Shown here: one piece after another, positions 1-6,894 of the stretch | How positions within the stretch are numbered: position 1 is the first letter of the stretch | Layout: each line of letters opens with the position of its first letter | Assembly: GCA_934408705.1 (NCBI GenBank) | Contig: CAKRVL010000087.1 | Span: 1-10,082 of the forward strand | DNA length: 10,082 nt | Source: an uncultured Blautia sp. | GTDB lineage: Bacteria > Bacillota > Clostridia > Lachnospirales > Lachnospiraceae | Direction of reading: 5' to 3' | Notes under the pieces: generated by a model | Told to the model about the DNA's origin: nothing | Databases searched by the model: none | What the model saw: only the letters and a program-made list of their open reading frames with translations | Position numbers and translations under genes: made by a program

Positions 1-203
1 GGGGAGCTAACCACGGTGCTATCTCCTACGGACATATCGGAGCTGACCTGATCACAATGTGCTCTATGCTTCGTATTCCGGTATCTATGCATAACGTTCC
101 GGAGAAAGATATCTATCGTCCGGCTGCATGGAATGCATTTGGAATGGACAAAGAGGGCGCAGATTTCAGAGCTTGCAAGAACTACGGACCTCTGTATAAA
201 TAA
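1..203 (+). CDS. fucI: L-fucose isomerase, C-terminal fragment
   Basis: The gene enters from the left edge; the reading frame begins at base 3 and gives 66 residues before a TAA at 201-203. The fragment contains [18 protein letters not shown], then HNV, IYRPAAW, and ends in [10 protein letters not shown]. From memory this closely matches the C-terminus of E. coli FucI, which ends in a CQNYGPLYKR-like motif. FucI is a cytoplasmic, Mn-dependent ketol isomerase that converts L-fucose to L-fuculose and can also act on D-arabinose. Only the last tenth or so of the protein (family about 590 residues) is present, so the catalytic residues lie outside the window. A strong hairpin follows 28 bp after the stop, so fucI is probably the last gene of its transcription unit. 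Alternative: another member of the fucose/arabinose isomerase family, but the tail is characteristic. Confidence 0.9.
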   Translation, partial: GANHGAISYGHIGADLITMCSMLRIPVSMHNVPEKDIYRPAAWNAFGMDKEGADFRACKNYGPLYK

Positions 204-231
204 TTGATTTTATAAGAGTATTTTTAAGTGT

Positions 232-262
232 GGGGCGGAACTTAGGTTCCGCTCCTTTTGAC
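232..262 (+). terminator. Rho-independent terminator of fucI
   Basis: A 10-bp stem with one G-T pair (232-241 GGGGCGGAAC with 246-255 GTTCCGCTCC) closes a 4-nt TTAG loop and is followed by a TTTT run at 256-259. It lies 28 bp after the fucI stop and well before the next gene. Confidence 0.9.
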
Positions 263-352
263 TTCTTAAATTGTTATTTTTACGAATCAGCGAACAAAGA
301 ATGCAAGCAGAGAAAATGCCGGGAAATGAAGTGAGAAATACAAGAAAAAAGG

Positions 353-380
353 TTGCAAGTTTTTCCTTGTGTGTTACAAT
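353..380 (+). promoter_or_regulatory. Candidate promoter of the SH3-domain gene
   Basis: TTGCAA at 353-358 resembles a -35 box. After a 16-bp spacer comes TACAAT at 375-380, preceded by TG at 372-373 to give an extended -10. It sits about 38 bp upstream of the start codon at 419 and downstream of the fucI terminator, as expected for a monocistronic gene. The call rests on consensus match by eye only. Confidence 0.6.
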
Positions 381-418
381 AAAAAATAAAATGTACATAA
401 CAGGAAAAGAGGATATAT

Positions 419-1558
419 ATGAAGAAAAAGCTGGGAATACTGCTAGCTGTGCTTCTTACTATTTGTACATCTGTGGGTGTTTTTGCAGATGCGGGAAAGA
501 CGCAGCAGGTGGATTATAAAACAGATTATTACATGATAGTGGAATCACCGGATGGTGGTGTGGACATGTATTCAGAGGCTGATATTTCCAGTACGAAGCT
601 GAATGATGAGCTGATCCCTAATGGGACTGCTATTCATGTAGAAGGAGAGACTAAGGATGATGCCGGTAAAATCTGGGTATATGCACAGCTTCACAATGTA
701 TTTGGTTTTCTTGAAGAGAATTATCTGAAACCGGTTACTCTTGCCGAAGCTGTTGCGTCAGAGCTTCGTTTATATGGAAGCCAGGATGTGGATTATGACA
801 TTATTGTAAATGCAGAGGAAGATGGTTCTGTTTCTCTTCGTAAGGGACCAGGCTATAAATACGGTACAGTATCCGGAGGCTGTAAAATAGCCAATGGCGA
901 GAAGTTGCATATTAACACAGAAGTAGATACAGGTAAAGATGGCATTTGGGGAAAAACAGAAGCCGGTGGAGTTTCCGGATGGGTCAATATTGCGCAGGCT
1001 ACTAATTCAGAGGAGAGCTCTGTAGAACTGATTCCTGATACAGAAGAAGGAAAAGCAGAAACCGGTAATACTTCTTTACAGGGTAAAACAGATAAAAAGA
1101 AGACCGAAACAGAAGCTGCGGGACAGGCAAGTACAATCACACCTGAGAAGACAGTAACCCCTACACCGGAGGTAGAGGAGACCGTTACTCCAACACCGAA
1201 GGTAGAGAAGACAGCTCCCCCTGCACCGGAGGCAGAGAAGACAGCTACCCCCACACCGGAGGCAGAGAAGACAGCTACCCCTACACCAGAGGTAGAGGAG
1301 ACCGTTACCCCCACACCGGAGGCGGAGGAGACAGTTACACCTACACCAGAAGCGACAGAAACAGTAGCACCAACCAAGGCAGCTGCTGATGAGAGCAAAG
1401 CTACTGCTGATAATGCAGGAAAAGAAGCTTCCAGTGAGAATGTAGAGAGTACATCCAATGGAATGAATTCAGTAATCTGGATTCTGATAGTTATAATTAT
1501 CATTGGAATAGCTGTTGTAATCTGGCTTATTAAAAAGCACAATAAGAAAAGTGAATAA
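419..1558 (+). CDS. Secreted, membrane-anchored SH3-domain protein with Thr/Pro repeat stalk
   Basis: Encodes 379 residues; an AGAGGA-type ribosome site lies about 6 bp before the ATG. Residues 1-23 form a signal peptide (MKKK, hydrophobic core, likely cleavage after VFA). Two SH3b-like domains follow at about 37-106 and 127-193; the second has the typical SVSLRKGPGYKYGTV opening and GWVN ending. After a polar linker, residues 246-315 are seven 10-residue TPTPE repeats, and 352-371 is a hydrophobic segment followed by a short Lys-rich tail. The layout suggests an extracytoplasmic protein held by a C-terminal membrane helix, with the SH3 domains carried on a stalk across the cell wall. SH3b domains often bind peptidoglycan or other wall ligands, but no catalytic domain and no LPXTG motif is present. 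The gene has its own promoter and terminator, so a link to the fucose genes is positional only. Its specific function is unknown. Confidence 0.85.
   Translation: MKKKLGILLAVLLTICTSVGVFADAGKTQQVDYKTDYYMIVESPDGGVDMYSEADISSTKLNDELIPNGTAIHVEGETKDDAGKIWVYAQLHNVFGFLEENYLKPVTLAEAVASELRLYGSQDVDYDIIVNAEEDGSVSLRKGPGYKYGTVSGGCKIANGEKLHINTEVDTGKDGIWGKTEAGGVSGWVNIAQATNSEESSVELIPDTEEGKAETGNTSLQGKTDKKKTETEAAGQASTITPEKTVTPTPEVEETVTPTPKVEKTAPPAPEAEKTATPTPEAEKTATPTPEVEETVTPTPEAEETVTPTPEATETVAPTKAAADESKATADNAGKEASSENVESTSNGMNSVIWILIVIIIIGIAVVIWLIKKHNKKSE
1154..1363 (+). repeat. Seven in-frame 30-bp repeats encoding a TPTPE stalk
   Basis: Seven tandem 30-bp units encode VTPTPEVEET-like decapeptides (residues 246-315 of the SH3-domain protein). 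Units vary at the E/K and V/A positions; the third reads APPAPEAEKT. The array is exactly in frame, so changes in copy number would alter stalk length without breaking the protein. Confidence 0.9.
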
Positions 1559-1579
1559 TGTAAAGTGAATTAACATTAA

Positions 1580-1609
1580 AAGCTCCGTCGGGAAATTCCG
1601 GCGGAGCTT
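1580..1609. terminator. Bidirectional terminator between the SH3 gene and fucU
   Basis: A 13-bp stem with two G-T pairs (1580-1592 with 1597-1609) closes a 4-nt loop. On the plus strand it is followed by CTTTC; on the minus strand it runs into a TTTT tract. It lies 21 bp after the SH3 gene stop and 38 bp after the fucU stop on the other strand, so it can serve both convergent genes. Confidence 0.8.
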
Positions 1610-1647
1610 CTTTCATAGGAGTCTGCTAAAAACAGTCTGTTAATAAA

Positions 1648-2091
1648 TTATTTGTTGATAACAACACCCTTCTGAAGCATAACATTTGCATATACAGCTT
1701 TCTCACCTGTTGCAATGATGCAGTATGCTTTCTTTGCTTCTTCGTAGAATGCGAAACGCTCGATGTTTCCAACTGCTTCAGCACCACGCTCGTCATGCTT
1801 GGAAACAATCTCTTTGTATGTATCCCAGATTGGAGTTTTAACCGGATCACCAGGCATAACTTCCATTAAGGTAACTGGCTTCTCAACATAAGCGTCAAGC
1901 GGGATAACTGTGAGGATAGCGTCAAGAAGCTCCGGAACGCCATGTCCGTCGCAACGAACAACAACGGCGTCCTTACCCATGGATTCTACAGGGAAGTTAC
2001 CATCTGCAATAACGATCCTGTCGCTGTGTCCCATCTCGCATAAAACTTTTAAAAGCTGTGGTGAAAGTATTTCTGGAATTCCTTTTAACAT
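1648..2091 (-). CDS. fucU: L-fucose mutarotase (RbsD/FucU family)
   Basis: Encodes 147 residues, close to the 140 of E. coli FucU. The N-terminus MLKGIPEILSPQLLKVLCEM, then GH at 21-22 (H22 is the conserved family histidine), the C-terminal RFAFYEEAKKAYCIIATGE and the NVMLQKGV ending all follow the FucU pattern. FucU interconverts the alpha and beta anomers of L-fucose in the cytoplasm, supplying the form used by fucose isomerase. The start is supported by AAGGGAG about 8 bp upstream on the minus strand. The gene is convergent with the SH3 gene and divergent from the response regulator gene, about 1.4 kb from the fucI end and on the opposite strand, so fucI and fucU are not in one operon here. 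The fucose tail motifs favour FucU over RbsD. Confidence 0.92.
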   Translation of the reverse strand: MLKGIPEILSPQLLKVLCEMGHSDRIVIADGNFPVESMGKDAVVVRCDGHGVPELLDAILTVIPLDAYVEKPVTLMEVMPGDPVKTPIWDTYKEIVSKHDERGAEAVGNIERFAFYEEAKKAYCIIATGEKAVYANVMLQKGVVINK

Positions 2092-2231
2092 AATATGTTC
2101 TCCCTTCGTTCTCTTCGAAAGTCAGGCATGCCGGAGAATAAAACCGACTGCTGATTTCGAAAGTATTCTACTTTATAAGTTACCTTTCTTTTATAGATTT
2201 TTCAAGGCAAAATTTTACGCAAATAGATGAA

Positions 2232-2255
2232 AAATTTACTGTAGAAATTTACTGT
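2232..2255 (-). promoter_or_regulatory. Tandem operator-like repeat with GTAAATTT core
   Basis: The plus strand reads AAATTTACTGT twice (2232-2242 and 2245-2255), a 13-bp period, so the minus strand reads ACAGTAAATTT twice. A looser version, GTAAAATTTT, lies at 2218-2209 on the minus strand. The same GTAAATTT core recurs upstream of the ABC permease at 7874-7881, in the same orientation relative to the gene it precedes. Tandem direct repeats are usual for AraC-family regulators, and the YesN-type regulator encoded next door is a plausible ligand. AT-rich sequence makes chance a real alternative. Confidence 0.4.
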
Positions 2256-2296
2256 TAACTGAAATCAATTTTTTACTATTAAGGAGTTTGTTTAGT

Positions 2297-2328
2297 TTGC
2301 TTAAAACTATAGGCTGTGATAATATAAT
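2297..2328 (+). promoter_or_regulatory. Promoter of the regulator/sensor operon
   Basis: TTGCTT at 2297-2302 is followed after 17 bp by TAATAT at 2320-2325, with TG at 2317-2318 making an extended -10. An exact TATAAT overlaps at 2323-2328 and could pair with TTAAAA at 2301-2306 (16-bp spacer). Either would start transcription near 2332-2336, giving a leader of about 85-90 nt. Confidence 0.6.
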
Positions 2329-2365
2329 ATTTAGACTAAATTGATAGAATGACATGTGTCAGCCA

Positions 2366-2384
2366 GTCGGCAGGGGGTGCCGAT
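2366..2384 (+). other. Leader hairpin upstream of the response regulator
   Basis: TCGGCA (2367-2372) and TGCCGA (2378-2383) pair around a GGGGG loop; G2366 and T2384 can add a G-T pair. It lies within the predicted leader, between the promoter and the AGGAGG at 2403-2408. A small inverted repeat GACA-TG-TGTC precedes it at 2351-2360. No U-run follows, so it is not an obvious terminator. The function is unknown. Confidence 0.5.
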
Positions 2385-2421
2385 GAGATACATGCTATAT
2401 ATAGGAGGAAAAGCAAAAACT

Positions 2422-4044
2422 ATGTATCGTATTTTACTTGTAGATGATGAAATCCTGGTGCGTGATGCGATTAAGGAGAATATTGACTGGAAGTCCATGG
2501 ACTGCGAGCTTGTAGGAGATTGTGAGAATGGAAAACAGGCAGCAGATTTCGTAAAGAATCATCCTGTAGATATTGTTCTTACAGATATTCTTATGCCTTA
2601 CATGGATGGAATGGAGCTTAGCCATTTTCTCCATGATAATTTTCCCGAGATCGTTATTGTAATCTTCAGTGGATTTGGAGAATTTGAATATGCAAAAAGA
2701 GCAATTCAGTACAATGTAAGTGAATATATGCTGAAGCCTGTAACTGCAATGGAACTCCGGGCAGTTATAGAGAAGATGAAAGAGAAGGTGGATCAGCAGC
2801 GCAAAGAGAAAAAGAAAATAGAATCACTTACAAAGACCTCCCAGGATTATCACAAAAATGCATTGGTTATCCGTTCAAAGGCAATTGAGTCACTGGTTAG
2901 CTGTACAAGAGATGTGAATGAGAGTCTGGCCGAGCTTGCAGAGATGGGAATCAAACTGGATGCAGCCTCCTACCGCGTTGCAGTATTTGATATGGATCTT
3001 TTTTCGGATATTCATCAGATCGATATGGAGAAACGCCAGGAAAGTGCATTGATGGCTTTTGTCCTGTTTAATGTGGCTGATGAGATTGTGAACGAGAACA
3101 AAGTGGGTATTGCATATCAGGAGGGAAATAATCGGGTTTGTATTCTCTTTATGGGAAATCACAGCCGGGAATTTGCCGGTGAAATACTGGAGATTTGCCA
3201 GGAAATCAAAAATAAAGTAAAAGAAGTCATCGGTATTGAAGTTTCTGCCGGAATCGGAGGATGGGTGAAAAATCCAGGTGAGGCAGTGAAATCACATCAC
3301 CAGGCGGAGAAAGCTATCGGGCTGCGCTATCTTCTCGGGGGAAATCTTCTTATTGACACAGAAACCCTGGAACAGGATAGGAGCCTCTCGTTACAGAAGC
3401 CATTAAGTGACATGATAGATGGAATTAAGAACGGAGATGAAAATAAGATGGATCAGGCTCTGGCGGTTATGAAGGACGCAGTCAAGACAGCCAGAGTTGA
3501 CAAAAGCCAGGCTTGTGTCTGCCTGCAGATGATCCTGCGTCATGCAGGAAGCTGTTGGGAAAATTTTTCTTCTGAGGCTGAGGATTTGTTCCATAAACGG
3601 GAGCTTCTTGTGAAAGAAATAACAGAGCAGAAGACCTTCGGAGAGGCCTTTGAAATGGCAGAGAGCTATGTCCATGAGGTGTTTAAAAGCTGCTCTTCTT
3701 TAAATAGCTCCAGTGGACAGAAACAGGCTGTGCTTGCTATGGAATACATTAAGAAACACTATCAGGAGCCGGAATTTGGATTAAATGATATTTGTTCTTA
3801 TCTGAATATCAGTACCAGTTATTTCAGTTCTATTTTTAAGGAGGCTACAGGAGGCACCTTCCTTGAATTTCTCATTAAGACACGTATGGAGAAAGCAAAG
3901 GAGCTTCTGGAACAGACTGCTCTTAAGAACTATGAAATTGCAGAAATGGTAGGTTTTTCAGATCCTCATTATTTTGGAATTTCCTTTAAGAAAATGACCG
4001 GTAAAACACCTACTGAATATGCAAGGGAAAAACGATCTGTATGA
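2422..4044 (+). CDS. YesN-type response regulator with AraC DNA-binding domain
   Basis: Encodes 540 residues. The receiver domain is about 1-120: acidic pair D8-D9, phospho-acceptor D55 in IVLTDILMP, S83, and K105 in YMLKP. Residues 117-140 are a charged, probably coiled-coil linker. The middle region, including SAGIGGW near 275-281, resembles the diverged GGDEF-like module common in YesN proteins and has no catalytic GGDEF. The end (about 434-540) is an AraC/XylS double helix-turn-helix with the FSDPHYFGISFKKMTGKTP signature near 512. It should be a transcription activator switched on by phosphorylation. I chose ATG 2422 because MYRILLVDDE begins the receiver fold directly, with AGGAGG at 2403-2408 (13-bp spacing, rather long). 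In-frame GTG 2356, ATG 2383 and ATG 2392 would add residues with no domain. The last four bases overlap the ApbE start (ATGA). Confidence 0.92.
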   Translation: MYRILLVDDEILVRDAIKENIDWKSMDCELVGDCENGKQAADFVKNHPVDIVLTDILMPYMDGMELSHFLHDNFPEIVIVIFSGFGEFEYAKRAIQYNVSEYMLKPVTAMELRAVIEKMKEKVDQQRKEKKKIESLTKTSQDYHKNALVIRSKAIESLVSCTRDVNESLAELAEMGIKLDAASYRVAVFDMDLFSDIHQIDMEKRQESALMAFVLFNVADEIVNENKVGIAYQEGNNRVCILFMGNHSREFAGEILEICQEIKNKVKEVIGIEVSAGIGGWVKNPGEAVKSHHQAEKAIGLRYLLGGNLLIDTETLEQDRSLSLQKPLSDMIDGIKNGDENKMDQALAVMKDAVKTARVDKSQACVCLQMILRHAGSCWENFSSEAEDLFHKRELLVKEITEQKTFGEAFEMAESYVHEVFKSCSSLNSSSGQKQAVLAMEYIKKHYQEPEFGLNDICSYLNISTSYFSSIFKEATGGTFLEFLIKTRMEKAKELLEQTALKNYEIAEMVGFSDPHYFGISFKKMTGKTPTEYAREKRSV

Positions 4045-5087
4045 AAAGAAAAGCGTTGAGAGCAGCTGGAATATGTGCGGGAATCTTGCTTCTGGCAGGT
4101 GGATGCAGTCTGTATCTTAATCAGAATAAAAAATGTCAGAAGCAGCTATTTGCAATGGACACATATATGGAGTTTACTGCTTATGGGAGAAACAGTGAGA
4201 AAGCGGTAGACGCAGCTATAGAAGAGGTTAAAAGACTGGATGAACTGTTATCAGCTCAAAATGAGAAAAGTGAAGTATACGCTTTAAATGAGAAGGGTAG
4301 CCTTTTGGTGTCGGATGATCTGGCTTCACTTGTTGAACGAGGAAAAGAAATATATCAGGAAACAGATGGGCTTTTTGATGATACTATTTATCCGGTAATG
4401 AATTTATGGGGATTTCCAACCGGGAATTATCATGTTCCGTCAGATGCAAGGATAAAGGATGTATTGGCATTGGTGGATGGAGAAAAAGTAGATGTTCAGG
4501 TGCAGGATTCCCGGAAACAGGTGATTTTAGGAGCAAACCAGCAGATAGATCTTGGAGGGATTGCTAAAGGATATACCGGTGAGAAGCTGACAAAGATTTT
4601 TCAGAAATATGGCGTTACTTCTGCCCTGGTTTCACTTGGAGGGAATATTCAGGCAATTGGTGCCAAGCCCGATGGCAGCAGCTGGAGAGTGGGGATTCGT
4701 GATCCAAAAGGCGGGCAGCAGGATTATATCGGTGTTTTATCGGTTAAAGATGAGGCTGTGGTTACTTCTGGTGGTTATGAACGTTATTTTGAAGAAAATG
4801 GAAAGGTTTATATTCATATTATCGATCCGAGAAAAGGGTATCCGGCAGATGGGGATTTACTGTCAGTTACTATTGTATCTAAAGATGGCACTCTTGCAGA
4901 TGGGATGTCTACAGCTCTTTATATCATGGGCTTTGAGAATGCCAGTCAGTTCTGGCGACAGCACAGGAAAGAGTTTGATGTGATCCTGATCACTACAGAT
5001 AATAAGATATATGTTTCTGATAATCTTAAGGAGAGTTTTCAGTCAGAGCAGGACTGGGAGGTTTTGGAGGAAACAGCTAATGAATGA
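4041..5087 (+). CDS. apbE: FAD:protein FMN transferase, ApbE family lipoprotein
   Basis: Encodes 348 residues. The N-terminus is basic then hydrophobic, ending in LLLAGGCS, so C22 is the probable lipidated cysteine and the protein should sit on the outer face of the membrane. ApbE motifs appear in order: AMDTYMEF (38-45), GLFDDTIYPVMNLWGF, DLGGIAKGY (170-178), LVSLGGN, VTSGGYERYF, HIIDPRKGYP (259-268) and LADGMSTALYIMG (285-297), where D287 and T291 are the usual metal-site positions. Family members use FAD and Mg to attach FMN to a Thr/Ser of partner proteins such as NqrC, RnfG or FMN-binding-domain proteins. The start overlaps the response regulator stop by 4 bp and the end overlaps the kinase start by 8 bp, so it is translated as part of the sensor operon. 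No protein in the window has the D-x-x-[ST]-G-A-[ST] target motif, so its partner here is unknown. Confidence 0.93.
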   Translation: MKRKALRAAGICAGILLLAGGCSLYLNQNKKCQKQLFAMDTYMEFTAYGRNSEKAVDAAIEEVKRLDELLSAQNEKSEVYALNEKGSLLVSDDLASLVERGKEIYQETDGLFDDTIYPVMNLWGFPTGNYHVPSDARIKDVLALVDGEKVDVQVQDSRKQVILGANQQIDLGGIAKGYTGEKLTKIFQKYGVTSALVSLGGNIQAIGAKPDGSSWRVGIRDPKGGQQDYIGVLSVKDEAVVTSGGYERYFEENGKVYIHIIDPRKGYPADGDLLSVTIVSKDGTLADGMSTALYIMGFENASQFWRQHRKEFDVILITTDNKIYVSDNLKESFQSEQDWEVLEETANE

Positions 5088-6894
5088 AAAAAGCAGAGAA
5101 CAAAAATTTTTAAAAGGCTTTAAAAGTATTCAAAGCACCATATTTGTAGCTATTTCTACCCTGGTTCTCTGCGCTGTTCTTGTGACAACCATAATATCGG
5201 TGAGATATACCACATCTACAATTTATGAGAACTCGGCTATTTATACTCAGACGATCATACAGCAGCTGAATCAGAATATTGATTCATATATTACTTATAT
5301 GGATAATATTGCCTCTGTTATTGCAAAAAGCCAGGATGCGTATCAGCTTTTGTATCAGCAGATTGGTGAAGATGAGGCTGCGAAGGAAGGACATAGAAAG
5401 CGTCTTCTGGAGCAGTTCAGCACGATCCTGAAGGGCCGTGAGGATATCTGCAACATTGGAATTGTACAGAAGAATGGAGTAATGCTTATTAACAGTGGAT
5501 ATCAGGCTATTAATCCGGATCTTGATCTGTCTACCCAGGAATGGTATACAAATGCAGTTGATAATTATAACCAGTATTGTCTTAGCTCTTCCCATGTACA
5601 GCACGTAATTAAAGGACAGCGCCCCTGGGTGATCACATTAAGCCGTGAAGTGCATAATTTCTATGGAACCGGAAACAGCGACGGAGTTGTATTTATTGAT
5701 CTGAACTATAGCGCTATCAGCGAGCTTTGCGATCAGAACAGTATCGGAGATAAAGGGTATGTATTTATCCTGGATCAGAACGGGAATATTGTTTATCACC
5801 CAAGCCAGCAGCAGTTATATAATGAACTGCAGACTGAGAATATTGACATTGTAATGAATGCAGATTCAGATACAGTGGTAACAGGTGAAGGTGCTGATGA
5901 GAAGATTTATACTCTTTCTCGCTCTGAGACTACAGGATGGACCATTGTGGGCTGTATGAACATGGCAGAGCTTTTAAAGAGCAGCCGGGAGGCGAACAAT
6001 ATTTATGTTATGACAGCAATTGTACTGTTTGCCATTGCTATGTTCATTTCCAGTTTTATTGCCCGCAGTATTACTCTTCCTATCCAGAAGCTGCGTGATT
6101 CTATGGAACGTGTGCAGGAGGGAGATTTCAAGGCTGCGGATAATCTGGAAATTCCCTCTCAGAATGAGGTGGGAAGCCTTACCACTTCATTTAATGTAAT
6201 GACACATAAGATTGAAGACCTGATGGCACAGAATGTTCATGAGCAGGAATTGAAGCGTAAGAGTGAACTGAAGGCGTTGCAGTCTCAGATTAATCCGCAT
6301 TTTCTGTATAATACCCTGGATTCTATTATATGGATGGCTGAGGGAAAGAAATATGAGGATGTTGTTCTGATGACAGCTTCTCTGGCCAGACTTTTGCGTC
6401 AGAGCATTAGTAACGAGGATGAGACAGTTCTCATCGGCCAGGAGATTCAGTATGTAAAAAGCTATCTTACTATCCAGAAAATGCGTTATAAGGATAAGCT
6501 TGAATTTCAGATCGAGGTGGATCCTTTTATCAATAATGTGCATATTGTAAAGCTTGTGCTGCAGCCTATCGTGGAAAATGCAATTTACCATGGCTTGAAA
6601 TATAAAGAGTCCAAAGGAATGCTCATTATAAAAGGATATCAGAAAAATAAAAATGCAGTGATCGAGATTACAGATGATGGAGTTGGAATGGACGAGGAAA
6701 CCCTGGGACGTATTTTTGAAAAGCATAAGGTTAATTATCACTCTAATGGTGTTGGTGTATATAATGTTCAGCGGAGACTTTCCATGTATTATGGAAAGGA
6801 GTATGGCCTGAGCTATAAGAGTGAGTTGGGAAAAGGTACTACAGTTACAGTAGTGATTCCTATGGATCAGGAGGAGCATCATGAAAAAGCGTAA
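5080..6894 (+). CDS. Cache/HAMP sensor histidine kinase (LytS/YesM-type)
   Basis: Encodes 604 residues from ATG 5080, chosen because TGGAGG lies 9 bp upstream (5065-5070); an in-frame ATG at 5011 lies deep within apbE and lacks that support. TM1 is about 20-43. An extracytoplasmic double-Cache-like region follows (about 50-290, with GIVQKNGVMLINSG and GYVFILDQNGNIVYHP as the two characteristic strands). TM2 is 308-328 and HAMP about 329-382. The His_kinase domain has QINPHFLYNTL with phospho-acceptor H407. The ATPase domain has an N box (VENAIYHG, N500), a G1 box (DDGVGM, 532-537) and a G2 box (NGVGVYN, 556-562). All catalytic residues seem intact. It should autophosphorylate in response to an extracytoplasmic signal and pass the phosphate to D55 of the regulator two genes upstream. 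Its stop overlaps the next gene by 14 bp, suggesting that the binding protein is a signalling partner. Confidence 0.94.
   Translation: MNEKSREQKFLKGFKSIQSTIFVAISTLVLCAVLVTTIISVRYTTSTIYENSAIYTQTIIQQLNQNIDSYITYMDNIASVIAKSQDAYQLLYQQIGEDEAAKEGHRKRLLEQFSTILKGREDICNIGIVQKNGVMLINSGYQAINPDLDLSTQEWYTNAVDNYNQYCLSSSHVQHVIKGQRPWVITLSREVHNFYGTGNSDGVVFIDLNYSAISELCDQNSIGDKGYVFILDQNGNIVYHPSQQQLYNELQTENIDIVMNADSDTVVTGEGADEKIYTLSRSETTGWTIVGCMNMAELLKSSREANNIYVMTAIVLFAIAMFISSFIARSITLPIQKLRDSMERVQEGDFKAADNLEIPSQNEVGSLTTSFNVMTHKIEDLMAQNVHEQELKRKSELKALQSQINPHFLYNTLDSIIWMAEGKKYEDVVLMTASLARLLRQSISNEDETVLIGQEIQYVKSYLTIQKMRYKDKLEFQIEVDPFINNVHIVKLVLQPIVENAIYHGLKYKESKGMLIIKGYQKNKNAVIEITDDGVGMDEETLGRIFEKHKVNYHSNGVGVYNVQRRLSMYYGKEYGLSYKSELGKGTTVTVVIPMDQEEHHEKA

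Larger units (their letters stand above)
2092..2421. other. Divergent regulatory region between fucU and the sensor operon
   Basis: This is 330 bp of AT-rich sequence without a credible gene. It holds the fucU ribosome site (minus strand, about 2100-2106), a tandem 11-bp repeat (2232-2255), a plus-strand promoter (2297-2328) and a hairpin leader. No strong consensus promoter for fucU was found: TAGAAT (2170-2165) and TATAAA (2177-2172) on the minus strand are possible -10 boxes, but both lack a good -35. That would fit a promoter needing an activator. Confidence 0.7.

Noticed and set aside
271..519. Small plus-strand open frame overlapping the start of the SH3-domain gene
   Set aside because: No ribosome site at its start, it spans the promoter of the SH3 gene, and its product has no recognisable features.
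1154..1363. Regular 30-bp repeats as a possible CRISPR array
   Set aside because: Repeats are contiguous without spacers, diverge in synonymous and codon-specific ways, and encode an in-frame decapeptide stalk.
853..1542. Long minus-strand open frame (229 codons) opposite the SH3-domain gene
   Set aside because: It arises from the 30-bp repeat and mirrors the Thr/Pro coding; the product is a low-complexity Val/Ser repeat, and the plus-strand gene has a clear signal peptide, domains, promoter and terminator.
2356..2421. Longer start of the response regulator at GTG 2356 or ATG 2383
   Set aside because: The extra residues have no domain, overlap the leader hairpin and the AGGAGG at 2403-2408, and the receiver fold begins at the Met encoded at 2422.
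5011..5079. Upstream in-frame start for the kinase at 5011
   Set aside because: It would extend 77 bp into apbE and has no ribosome site comparable to the TGGAGG placed 9 bp before ATG 5080.
5875..5904. Possible ApbE flavinylation site in the kinase sensor domain (DTVVTGEGAD)
   Set aside because: It has Asp, Thr-Gly and Ala in the wrong spacing: Glu-Gly is inserted where Ala-Thr/Ser is needed, so it does not fit D-x-x-[ST]-G-A-[ST].
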